Assembly: GCA_949361645.1 (NCBI GenBank)
Contig: OX442431.1
Location: forward strand, 7,836,849-7,900,848
Origin: Spongilla lacustris
Lineage: Eukaryota > Porifera > Demospongiae > Spongillida > Spongillidae
Reading direction: 5' to 3'
Length of the DNA: 64,000 nt
Part shown: in pieces, positions 1 through 10,384 of the stretch
Position numbering within the stretch: position 1 is the stretch's first letter
Layout: each line of letters starts with the position of its first letter
Translations under genes and position numbers: made by a program
The notes under the pieces: generated by a model
What the model was told of the DNA's origin: nothing
Databases searched by the model: none
The model's input: the letters and a program-made list of their open reading frames with translations, nothing else

Positions 1-468
1 TCCTCCTCTTTCTCCTTCCCCTCCTCCTCCTCCTCCTCCTCCTCCTCCTTCTCCTCCTCCTCCTCCTCCTCCACCTCCTCCTCCTCCTCCTCCTCCTCCT
101 CCTCCTCCTCCTCCTCCTCCTCCTCCTCCTCCTCCTCCTCCTCCTCCTCCTCCTCCTCCTCCTCCTCCTCCTCCTCCTCCTCCTCCTCCTCCTCCTCCTC
201 CTCCTCCTCCTCCTCCTCCTCCTCCTCCTCCTCCTCCTCCTCCTCCTCCTCCTCCTCCTCCTCCTCCTCCTCCTCCTCCTCCTCCTCCTCCTCCTCCTCC
301 TCCTCCTCCTCCTCCTCCTCCTCCTCCTCCTCCTCCTCCTCCTCCTCCTCCTCCTCCTCCTCCTCCTCCTCCTCCTCCTCCTCCTCCTCCTCCTCCTCCT
401 CCTCCTCCTCCTCCTCCTCCTCCTCCTCCTCCTCCTCCTCCTCCTCCTCCTCCTCCTCCTCCTCCTCA
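1..468. repeat. (TCC)n microsatellite
   Basis: An almost pure TCC trinucleotide array of about 155 copies, with a few interruptions in the first 75 bases. It lies upstream of the first visible NDH-2 exon and is probably intronic, because that exon starts in mid-protein. Confidence 0.95.
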
Positions 469-712
469 TACATACACGCCATCAAAGACCAGTCATTGTA
501 GATTATTACACTATTTTTGACCACCTGTTTTTTCAAACTGCAATTAATTTTCTCTGTTGTACTCATACCTCCATTCTTTAAAAAAAAAAAAAAGTGTATG
601 GGGAGCGAGATGGGGAGAAAAGTTTCAGTTTGCAAGGAAATCCTCATAAAACTTAGCATGTCAACACATTTTCATTTTCTGTGTTCACAATTTGAGACAT
701 TGTTAAATACAG
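469..712. other. Probable intron upstream of NDH-2 exon
   Basis: AT-rich sequence with an A13 run near 580 and no coding signal that I could connect to the exon at 713. It ends in an AG acceptor at 711-712, so I read it as the intron preceding the first visible NDH-2 exon. Confidence 0.6.
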
Positions 713-1264
713 GGAGTTCACCAAGAACATAGCACTGGAGAAGAACAGCCATGGTCAGGTGGGTGTGGCCATCTGCTATCCCTATAGCTGATATTTATAG
801 CTTACCTCATCTGTATTTAGATAATCATTGACGAGCACCTCAGGGCTGTTGGTGACCCCAGTGGAAATGTCTACGCACTTGGGGACTGCGCATCCAACCT
901 TGCTCACCCCCTTCCCTGCACTGCCCAGGTGGCTGAGAGGGAGGGGCGCTACCTGGCACGTGCACTGACCGAATCTGATCCAAAGCCCTTTGTTTTCAAG
1001 TCCTCCGGCATGTTGGCATATGTTGGAGGGTACAAGGCCCTGCACGACACACCTGTGTCCAAGTCACAAGGTTTGTCCCTAAATGAAAATATTTATTTAA
1101 TTAACCAATTGATGGTACTGCATCGTCTGATTGCAGGGTTTCACTCCTGGGTGCTGTGGCGATCTGCCTACACCACACAGCTGGGCAGCTGGAGGCTAAG
1201 AATGCAGGTCCCTATTGATTGGATGAAAACGTTTTTCTTTGGACGCGATGTATCAAGATTCTAG
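713..1264 (+). CDS. Type II NADH dehydrogenase (NDH-2), C-terminal exons
   Basis: This is the C-terminal end of an alternative, rotenone-insensitive NADH:ubiquinone oxidoreductase, a single-subunit FAD enzyme of the inner mitochondrial membrane that oxidises NADH without pumping protons. Exons are 713-758, 821-1070 and 1137-1264, with GT-AG introns and matching phases. The translation contains the FAD-contacting motif VYALGDCA, then AYVGGYKAL, and the family's typical C-terminus WVLWRSAYTTQLGSW followed by IDWMKTFFFGRDVSRF, an amphipathic membrane-association region. The N-terminal NAD- and FAD-binding Rossmann folds lie left of the window. An AATAAA signal sits at 1284-1289, about 20 bp after the stop. 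Family assignment is strong. Presence in an animal fits published reports that some non-bilaterian and a few bilaterian lineages keep NDH-2. AIFM2-like proteins share the fold but lack this C-terminus. Confidence 0.88.
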
Positions 1265-1953
1265 TTGAATGGTGCCCAGTCCTAATAAAAACCCAGCACA
1301 TCATGTTTAACTCTAACCCTGTGATATCCTGTGATATCCTGTGATATCCTGTGATATCCTGACTACCATGTCCTGCCATGTACACCCTATGTGCTCACCA
1401 TCAAGCCAGCCATCACAAATAGCTGCGTTGTACATAGGAGGTGTCTTTAATCACGGGAGGTCTAATCAATGGCAACCTTCGTCACCAGTCCAGTTGTTAC
1501 CAACACAACTTGATATAAATAAATAAATAAATAACTCATCAAATCAATTCTTTGATTACTAATTGATTTATCACTTCAAGATGTTTTAACATTTTGTACT
1601 GGTATGTAAACATATTCTAAGGGATACATGTAAATCTAGCGTTTTGTTGCAGTGGTTACTGATATGATCAAATCATTATCAATACGACTTTACTGGTCTT
1701 AGCAATGGCTACTCAAAATACTAGTAATATCCTGTGAGTCAGTAATAAAGAGCTCTTCAGTGAAGACAGAGGCAGCAATTTGTACCGTAAATCTCAAGTT
1801 ACATGTATATTTTAAAATAAATAAATATAATCACAAAATGGTTCCTAAGGGTGACGACATCGTTTCAAAAATATTTTGAGGTTACCCGGCAAAAAAAAAA
1901 AAGATGCACAAAAAATAATAATAATACCCTGGTGCAACGTGTAGCTGCGATCC
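1265..1953. other. Intergenic: NDH-2 3' UTR and ADO upstream region
   Basis: AT-rich spacer with the NDH-2 polyadenylation signal at 1284, four tandem copies of a 10-bp unit (GTGATATCCT) at 1321-1360, a short AAAT run near 1520 and an A-rich stretch near 1890-1925. I see no further gene. Confidence 0.7.
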
Positions 1954-4201
1954 ATGGCTAGTGCGGGGCGCATTCACCAGCTGATTAAACAGGCTAGAAT
2001 TACGTTTTCAAGGACGGCCAACGACACAACATTTCGACAAGAATTCGAGAAGTTAAAAGCGGCGGTAAGAATCGACACGGGTATAGCACAGGTCACTCCT
2101 CCCCTTCCCCCTCACAAGATGGACTGTGTCACGTCTGAAGACTTCAACCTGTCGCCCGCTGCTCTCAGCAAGGTTTGGGACTACTCACCGTACGTAAAGG
2201 ACGCCCCTGCATCTTGCATGGACGTGTACGAATGTTCGGAGTTCAGCCTTAGTATCTTCATGATGAAGCCGAACAAGTCTATGCCCCTTCACGACCATCC
2301 AGAGATGCATGGCACGATGTAAGAATGATGGCAGGTATTACGTACAAGTACTGTGCATTGTACCTACTCCTCCACCCCCTTCCCCTTCCTCCACCCTCTA
2401 TTCCTTCCTCCACCTCCTACCCCTACCCCTCCTCCATCCCCCAAACTTCTCCTTTCTGGCTTGCATATCTTCTGACCCCCCCCCCCCCCCCCCCCCCCCA
2501 ACCATTTATCATATCTTAATGCATCCCCTCCCTCTTACTTAACACACCCCTCCCTTTTAATTAACACCCCCCTCCTATCCCCTCACTCTTACTTAACACA
2601 TCCCTCCCTCTTAACATACATGTATCCCCTCAGCATCTTGCCCAAAACCCCTTCCCCACACATAGCATCACCTCCCTCCCTTCCCCACACATAGCGTCCT
2701 CCCTCCCCTCCCCACACATAGTATCACCTCCCCTCCCCACACATAGCATCACCTCCCCTCCCCACACATAGCATCACCTCCCCTCCCCACACAGCATCAC
2801 CTCCCCTCCCCACACATAGCATCACCTCCCCTCCCCACACATAGCATCACCTCCCCTCCCCACACATAGCTTCACCTCCCCTCCCCACACATAGCATCAC
2901 CTCCCCTCCCCACACATAGCATCACCTCCCCTCCCCACACATAGCATCACCTCCCTCCCCTCCCCACACAGCATCACCTCCCCTCCCCACACATAGCATC
3001 ACCTCCCTCCCCTCCCCACACATAGCATCACCTCCCCTCCCCACACATAGCATCACCTCCCTCCCCACTTAACACATCCCCTCCCCTCCCCACACATAGC
3101 ATCACCTCCCCTCCCCACACATAGCATCACCTCCCTCCCCACTTAACACATCCCCTCCCCTGAGGGGGCCCTCCCCACATAACACACCCCTCCCTCCCCA
3201 CTTAACACATATGGCATCATCCCTCTTCACACAGGAAGGTACTTCTAGGAAGAATGGCAGTTACAGCATATAGCAAACCATCTTCAAATACGCAAGGGTT
3301 GTTAAAGTGTCCATTTGTCACCACGACCCAGCTTACACCTAGCTCAGAACCCTGCTGCCTGTACCCCAGGGAGGCTAATATTCATGAGATTCAGACAGCA
3401 GAGTGAGTTACCTTCTACCACTTGTGTATGTGTGCATGTGTGTGTGTGGTGTGTGTGCATGTGTGTGTATGGTGTGTGTGTATGTGTATGTGTATGTATG
3501 GTGTGTGTTGTGTGTGTGTGTATGTGTGTGTATGTATGTATGTATGTATGTGTGTGTATGTATACGTGTTTGCATGTGTGTGTAGTGTGTGTGTAAGTGT
3601 GCACATGTGTATGGTGTGTGTTGTGTGTATGTGTATGTGTGGGTGTTGTGTGTATGGTGTGTATGTGTGTGTTGTGTGGGTGTGCATGTGTGTTGTGTGT
3701 GTTGTACAGAGGGTCAGAACAGCACTAGGGACACTAACTGTAAATACATTATTGTACATGGACTAATGGCAGTCCTTCAACTGCAGAGAGCCTGTGGCAT
3801 TCTTGGACATCCTATCCCCTCCATATAACCCCAGCCAGGGAAGAGACTGCACTTACTACACGAGGGTGGAGGAGGTCAGGAGACCACATGTAAGCATTAT
3901 TAATATTCTATGGTTATTTATATTCTGTGGCTATTAATATGGGCCTGTCAATGTCTCCTAGTTACCGACCCAGATGGCAAAGGAGGATGAACCCAGGTAA
4001 GCCAGAGCCCTAGTCTGTACAAGGGTCCTCCTCCCCACTCAACCTCCTTCTGCTCCTGTAGGTCAGTTTGGCTGCAGCCTATTCAGATCCCGTCTTGGTT
4101 TTCATGTGTCCCTTTGGTAAGAGGCTTGCTGCATCTTCGATTTGATTAATGTGTAACTGTTTTAGCCGTACAGTGGACCACAAGTCAGCAGCCAGTGGTG
4201 A
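1954..4201 (+). CDS. Cysteamine (2-aminoethanethiol) dioxygenase, ADO/PCO family
   Basis: A non-haem iron thiol dioxygenase that adds O2 to cysteamine or to N-terminal cysteines of proteins, giving sulfinates; in animals and plants this family acts as an oxygen sensor in N-degron turnover. Six exons: 1954-2318, 3235-3402, 3787-3889, 3962-3996, 4062-4116 and 4166-4201, phases all consistent, giving 253 aa (human ADO 270). Iron-ligand histidines are visible as MPLHDHPEMHG (His113, His115) and ANIHEI (His172). The core AFLDILSPPY, RDCTYYTRVEEV and the terminal PYSGPQV match the family. Start chosen at the first ATG of the open exon. Intron 1 carries a 20-24 bp minisatellite and intron 2 a GT-rich array. 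Family certain; whether substrate is free cysteamine or protein N-termini is not shown. Confidence 0.9.
2640..3210. repeat. Minisatellite in ADO intron 1
   Basis: Roughly 25 imperfect copies of a 19-24 bp unit built on ACATAGCATCACCTCCC, with variants that drop ATAG or extend the C-rich part. It fills most of the 916-bp first intron of ADO and gives it a long pyrimidine-rich tract on the coding strand before the acceptor at 3234. Confidence 0.9.
3425..3703. repeat. Degenerate GT/ATGTGT microsatellite in ADO intron 2
   Basis: Mixed TG, GTAT and GTGCAT units covering most of the second ADO intron. The long reading frames of Cys-Val or His-Thr repeats across it are compositional artefacts. Confidence 0.9.
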
Positions 4202-4657
4202 GGTGTCATTATTACTCATCTATGTGAACAGTGTCAATGTTAATATTCTGCCATCATTGTTATGTCGTGATGTGGTGATGTTGGGGACAGTGCTAGCACT
4301 GGTGGCTTCAAGTCATCCTTGTCTGCCCATATAAGGTTGTAGTACCACATTCCATCTCCACGAAATTTGAACCTTTGCATGGGCCAAAGTTCACTGTACT
4401 ACAGCAGTGCAATTAAAGAGTAACGAGTCATAACGACATGATATAGTATTCCTTTGTCATGTTACACCAGACAATAACAATATAGTATTTCCTCTACGCT
4501 TATACACTATACACTAGGTGGTACTATTGTGGTTGTGGTGCTTGCCCTAGTAGTACACAAGATATGGATAATTTTTGTAATCACAAATAAATTTTTTTTT
4601 TTTTTTTTTTGAAAGCTTGAACACTATTATAGCGCTCACTTTGCACATGCACAAACA
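4202..4657. other. Intergenic between convergent ADO and membrane-protein gene
   Basis: AT-rich 3'-flanking DNA with a T22 run near 4590. I see no gene or notable repeat. Confidence 0.6.
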
Positions 4658-5490
4658 TCAATACTGAGGTGATTGTGACTGTGGACTGTCTTGGTCATCA
4701 GAGGATGCTGGAATGCTGTTTGGACCAGTTACAGACTGGCTCTGCTGGTATACCTGTACAGAGATAGAAATCAAAATGGCCACCCATATATACACACACA
4801 TTGACTAGCAGCTGTTTTATATAACAAATACAGGTAACCATGACAAGCAACACTTGCAGTTGAAATGTAAATATTCTGTGGACTGATTCGCAATGTGCAA
4901 GAATGATTTGGTAGAGAACATTTGAAACTACCTTTCCCATAAAAATATTTATGCTAGCTATGAACCAGTATTCTTTCCAATACCTGTAATTGGTCGTCCA
5001 AGCTGTTCACATGTAAAGTACCCACTGGGGTCAGTGTGGTCCTCACATCACTCAACAATGCCAGGTTGGCTTCAACCAACTGGGCATCCAGGAGTCCATT
5101 GTCAACGCTGTTCTGAAGTTCAGATGCGAGCCCTGAGGCTAGGTCCTGCTCCATGGCAGCTTCCCTGTTTGTTGTGTTCGCTTCCTCTGAAACCAGCAGC
5201 ATCTGCGGGGGCGCCTGGTCTCTGATAAACGAGGATTCGAGCGTAGCACCTGCAGCTAAAAGCAAATTCGTTGCAATCCAGAAGACTGATAACACAAGGT
5301 ACCCAAAAGGATTTCTGGTAGAACACGGTCCATGTCTTTGCAGTTCTGGTTCGTTACTGGCAGCTGGTCGGTAATGTCCATTATCTAACCGATTACATTC
5401 TCTTACTCTAGCAATCTTAACATAGCACCTCACCTCGTTTTCTTTGTTTTCTTCTTCCTCTCCGTCGCCATCTTTTGCTTCTTCACGCAC
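4658..5490 (-). CDS. Unrecognised single-pass membrane protein
   Basis: I do not recognise this protein. Coding exons are 4984-5490 and 4658-4753 (minus strand), joined in phase 0 across a GT-AG intron, giving about 200 aa. The N-terminus is acidic (runs of Glu), followed by a hydrophobic stretch FGYLVLSVFWIATNLLLAAG that looks like one transmembrane helix or signal anchor. The rest is a Leu/Ala/Glu-rich segment and a Ser/Gln-rich tail ending SPQSQSPQY. The start is uncertain: a good donor (GAG followed by GTGAGG) inside the first exon at about 5433 could mean a different N-terminal exon structure. It is divergently placed to CDC45 with 356 bp between start codons. Confidence 0.5.
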
Positions 5491-5846
5491 TACAGTTCAC
5501 AGAAATAAATTCGGTACGCAATAATAACGGTTGTTCGACGTAACATACTTGGCACCCATTTGTACACTTTCAGTGCATTTGAGAGTCCTACATCTACCCA
5601 CTTCTTTTCCCTAATGATAAGCAAATCCAGTTAGTGCGCACCAATACATTTTAGCTTACCACTTCCGTACTTTTTCTACCGTCTGCACGATCCTTTTTAT
5701 TTCATCTTTTGCTCGACTTCGCGTCTCCAACCGAAAACTTCTAGAAGTCATCTGTGCTCGATAGCCGTATACATGTATTTATTTATCACTAATACACTTA
5801 TTTCCCGCCAAAATTCAAAGACAAGCGGGTAAATTGGTTTCCATTG
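5491..5846. promoter_or_regulatory. Shared upstream region of membrane-protein gene and CDC45
   Basis: A 356-bp gap between two divergent start codons with no other gene. A bidirectional promoter is inferred from position only. I see no clear TATA box. Confidence 0.45.
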
Positions 5847-6201
5847 ATGGGGGTGATAGACAGACTCAGAGAGGACTTCTATCAACGTATTTGCGTGGAA
5901 GTGAGTCCCAAGTTCCAAACGCAGTACAGCGTAGGGTTTTAATCGGTTCCAACAGCATGTGCTGGTCATCTCCGCGCTCGATGTGGACGCATTGTGCACA
6001 TGCAAGATTCTGCAGGCCCTCTTTAAGATGGACGATGTGCAATATACCATCGTTCCCGTGCAGGGCAAGGCGGACCTTCAGAAGGCGTTCAGCGCTCATT
6101 CGGAACAGGTCAAGGCCGTCATCCTTATCAACTGTGGCGGGCCCCTCAATGTCCTGGAACTTCTGCAGCCAGAGGACGATGTTAGAATTTACATCGTGGA
6201 C

Positions 6202-6277
<76 letters not shown>

Positions 6278-9200
6278 TCTGCTTCGCTCAGGTCAAATGA
6301 AAGACAACCATTTCCTCAACAGCCACAGGCCAATTGATCTGGATAACGTGTATAACAAAGACCAGGTAAATGTTATGCACCGCCCATCAGTCTGACTGAA
6401 TGATACAATCTGGCCATGTTCTTGTCAAGGTGAATATCCTTCTGAGAGATGGAGATGTTCTGGAAGTCCCCCCATTTGATGACTTATACGCTTCGGACGT
6501 GGTGGGCACCAATTGGGAGCAGCAGGGAGGGTGAGATGGTCATGTCTGTATCCTCTGTGGTTTAGGAGTTAGAGGATGAAGACCCAGATGAGTACTTCAG
6601 CGATGAGGACAGTGCACCTAGCAGCAAAAGGAGGCGAGGTGATGAGGTGTGTCCCTATATGGCCAGCAGACATGTCACCATGGTTACCTTTGTTCAGACT
6701 TCTTATGAAGCAAGAAAAAGGAGGCATATGTGGAAAAGAAAAAGGTATATTCAAAGCTACCTGGTGAAAAGTTTTCTCCCCATAACTCTAAGCTCCTGCC
6801 TCATTCCACTCTGACACTACACCATACACTTTCTCATCTCCACACTATTTTGACTGTCTTCCCTCCCTCCTCATCCCTCCCTCCTCATCCCTGCCTATCT
6901 CTGATTCCTTCCCTCTGTCCCTTCCTCCCCTCTCCTGTTCCCTCCCTCCCCTTCCTTCCTTCCCTCCCCTTCCCTCCCTCCCCTTCCCTCTCTCTCCTCT
7001 TCCCTCCCCTTCCCCTTCACTCCTCCCACTTCTTTTCCCCTGCCCCACCCACTTATTGTTACCAGAGAAGAGATCCTTTATAAATACTCTGAGTACAGTT
7101 ACCATGGAACAGCTGTAAGTCATTGGTTCCAATGCTCCACCCATTGCTCCACCCCTTTGTACTCTTCAGTCATCCCTAGTTGCTTTTGATCTTGCATGGA
7201 AGTTGAGCAAGGATACCAATGACCTTCTGTGGTGAGCAGTTTGGAAAGTTATCTTGCTCATAATGACCACACCCTCTTGTGATCAAAGGTGGGCAATTAT
7301 AGGACTAACAGAACAGATGTTGTATGAAAAGATTGACAGGTTTGTTTGACCCTCACTCACCTCTCTTCAATCACTCCACCACCCCCCTCACTCATGTACT
7401 CACCACCATCCTTACTCACTTTCAATTTCTTTCTTTGATTCTCTGTATATTTTGTATATCTCTCCATTGTTTTCATCTTAGAGAAAGATATGTCAGTGAC
7501 ATGTACACTTTGCAGCCTCATGTTCTGCGGCACAACAAGAGGTGTGGCCTTGATGTGTCCCTTGTGCCTTGATGTGTGCCTTGATGTGTGCCTTGATGTG
7601 TGCCTTGATGTGTGCCTTGATGTGTGCCTTGATGTGTGCCTTGATGTGTGCCTTGTGCCTTGATGTGTGCCTTGTGCCTTGATGTGTGCCTTGATGTGTG
7701 CCTTGATGTGTGCCTTGATGTGTGCCTTGTGCCTTGATGTGTGCCTTGTGCCTTTATGTGTGCCTTGATGTGTGCCTTGATGTGTGCCTTGATGTGTGCC
7801 TTGATGTGTGCCTTGATGTGTGCCTTGATGTGTGCCTTGTGCCTTGATGTGTGCCTTGATGTGTGCCTTGTGCCTTGATGTGTGCCTTGATGTGTGCCTT
7901 GTGCCTTGATGTGTGCCTTGATGTGTGCCTTGTGCCTTGATGTGTGCCTTGATGTGTGCCTTGATGTGTGCCTTGATGTGTGCCTTTATGTGTGCCTTGA
8001 TGTGTGCCTTGTGCCTTGATGTGTGCCTTGTGCCTTGATGTGTGCCTTGATGTGTGCCTTTATGTGTGCCTTGATGTGTGCCTTGTGCCTTGTGCCTTGA
8101 TGTGTGCCTTGATGTGTGCCTTGTGCCTTGTGCCTTGATGTGTGCCTTGATGTGTGCCTTGTGCCTTATGCCTTGATGTGTGCCTTGATGTGTGCCTTGT
8201 GCCTTGATGTGTGCCTTGATGTGTGCCTTGTGCCTTGATGTGTGCCTTGATGTGTGCCTTGATGTGTGCCTTGTGCCTTGATGTGTGCCTTGTGCCTTGA
8301 TGTGTGCCTTGTACCTTGATGTGTGCCTTGATGTGTGCCTTGTGCCTTGATGTGTGCCTTGATGTGTGCCTTGATGTGTGCCTTGTGCCTTGATGTGTGC
8401 CTTGTGCCTTGATGTGTGCCTTGTGCCTTGATGTGTGCCTTGATGTGTGCCTTGTGCCTTGATATGTGCCTTGTGCCTTGATGTGTGCCTTGTGCCTTGA
8501 TGTGTGCCTTGTGCCTTGTGCCTTGATGTGTGCCTTGTGCCTTGATGTGTGCCTTGTGCCTTGATGTGTGCCTTGTGCCTTGATGTGTGCCTTGTGCCTT
8601 GATGTGTGCCTTGTGCCTTGATGTGTGCCTTGTGCCTTGATGTGTGCCTTGATGTGTGCCTTGTGCCTTGATGTGTGCCTTGATGTGTGCCTTGATGTGT
8701 GCCTTGTGCCTTTATGTGTGCCTTGTGCCTGTATGTGTGCCTTGTGCCTTGATGTGTGCCTTGTGCCTTGATGTGTGCCTTGTGCCTTGATGTGTGCCTT
8801 GATGTGTGCCTTGTGCCTTGATGTGTGCCTTGTGCCTTGATGTGTGCCTTGTGCCTTGATGTGTGCCTTGTGCCTTGATGTGTGCCTTGTGCCTTGATGT
8901 GTGCCTTGATGTGTGCCTTGTGCCTTGATGTGTGCCTTACTGCAGTGACATGATCAATCTCTTTTCTCAGTAATGATGATACTCCACGTTCTTCCATCAA
9001 TTCAATGCGTATTGTTTTTGATACTGAGTATCCTTGATAAGATGTTTGGTTGCCATGGTTCCTGTACAGTAATTATATATGTAGGCACCTTTGCGCATGT
9101 TGCCGTGGTTCCTGGTAAAGGTTTGGTTGCCATGGCTCTTTGGCACACAGCTACGTGCCTGTATATATGTATTGTTCCTTAAGCTGTGCTGCAATTAGAA

Positions 9201-10318
9201 TGCGACTAGTCCAATACAGATGTTGGTCTATATATGACAGCCTTTGCAACTCTGAGTACACTGCCTGCAGGTGAGCGTATTGGTGGGTGTGGTTATTTAG
9301 TAGTGAGAGGTGTGGTTTACAGGTTGAAGTTATGGACAAACAAGGGTCACACGCGGCTGTTGGAACTACTGGCTGATATGGGGTGAGTTGAACCATGGAG
9401 GGAGGGAGCCATGGAGGGAGGGAGCCATGGAGGGGGGGAGCCATGGAGGGAGGGAGCCATGGAGGGGGGGAGCCATGGAGGGAGGGAGCCATGGAGGGAG
9501 GGAGCCATGGAGGGGGGGAGCCATGGAGGGAGGGAGCCATGGAGGGGGGGAGCCATGGAGGGAGGGAGCCATGGAGGGAGGGAGCCATGGAGGGGGGGAG
9601 CCATGGAGGGGGGGAGCCATGGAGGGAGGGAGCCATGGAGGGAGGGAGCCATGGAGGGAGGGAGCCATGGAGGGAGGGAGCCATGGAGGGGGGGAACCAT
9701 GGAGGGGGGGAACCATGGAGGGAGGGAACCATGGAGGGGGGGAACCATGGAGGGAGGGAGCCATGGAGGGGGGGAGCCATGGAGGGGGGGAGCCATGGAG
9801 GGAGGGAGCCATGGAGGGAGGGAGCCATGGAGGGGGGGAGCCATGGAGGGAGGGAGCCATGGAGGGAGGGAGCCATGGAGGGAGGGAGCCATGGAGGGAG
9901 GGAGCCATGGAGGGAGGGAACCATGGAGGGGGGGAGCCATGGAGGGAGGGAGCCATGGAGGGAGGGAGCCATGGAGGGAGGGAGCCATGGAGGGGGGGAG
10001 CCATGGAGGGAGGGAGCCATGGAGGGAGGGAGCCATGGAGGGAGGGAGCCATGGAGGGGGGGAGCCATGGAGGGAGGGAGCCATGGAGGGAGGGAGTGAC
10101 TGAACACCGTGTGTAGCCTACCCCTTGTGCAGAGCAAGCAGAAGTTTGCCTCCATGGAGGTGCAGTACAGAGAGAAGATTAAGGAGTGGATAGACCACAC
10201 CTCCAAGAAGTATGGTCTGGAGGACATCATGTACAACACCTATGTGGCACAGTGTGGGTACAAGAACAAGGTGTGTGCTGACCTCCTGTGTGTGCTGACC
10301 TCCTGTGTGTGCTGACCT

Positions 10319-10384
<66 letters not shown>

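Noticed and set aside
7357..9000. 547-codon minus-strand reading frame of His/Thr/Lys repeats
   Set aside because: It lies within CDC45 intron 10 and is only the open frame of a 12/7-bp minisatellite; flanking CDC45 exons are on the other strand.
9151..10239. Several 230-360 codon frames on both strands (MAPSLHGS and GREPWREG types)
   Set aside because: All frames of a 16-bp stop-free unit are open. It is CDC45 intron 13.
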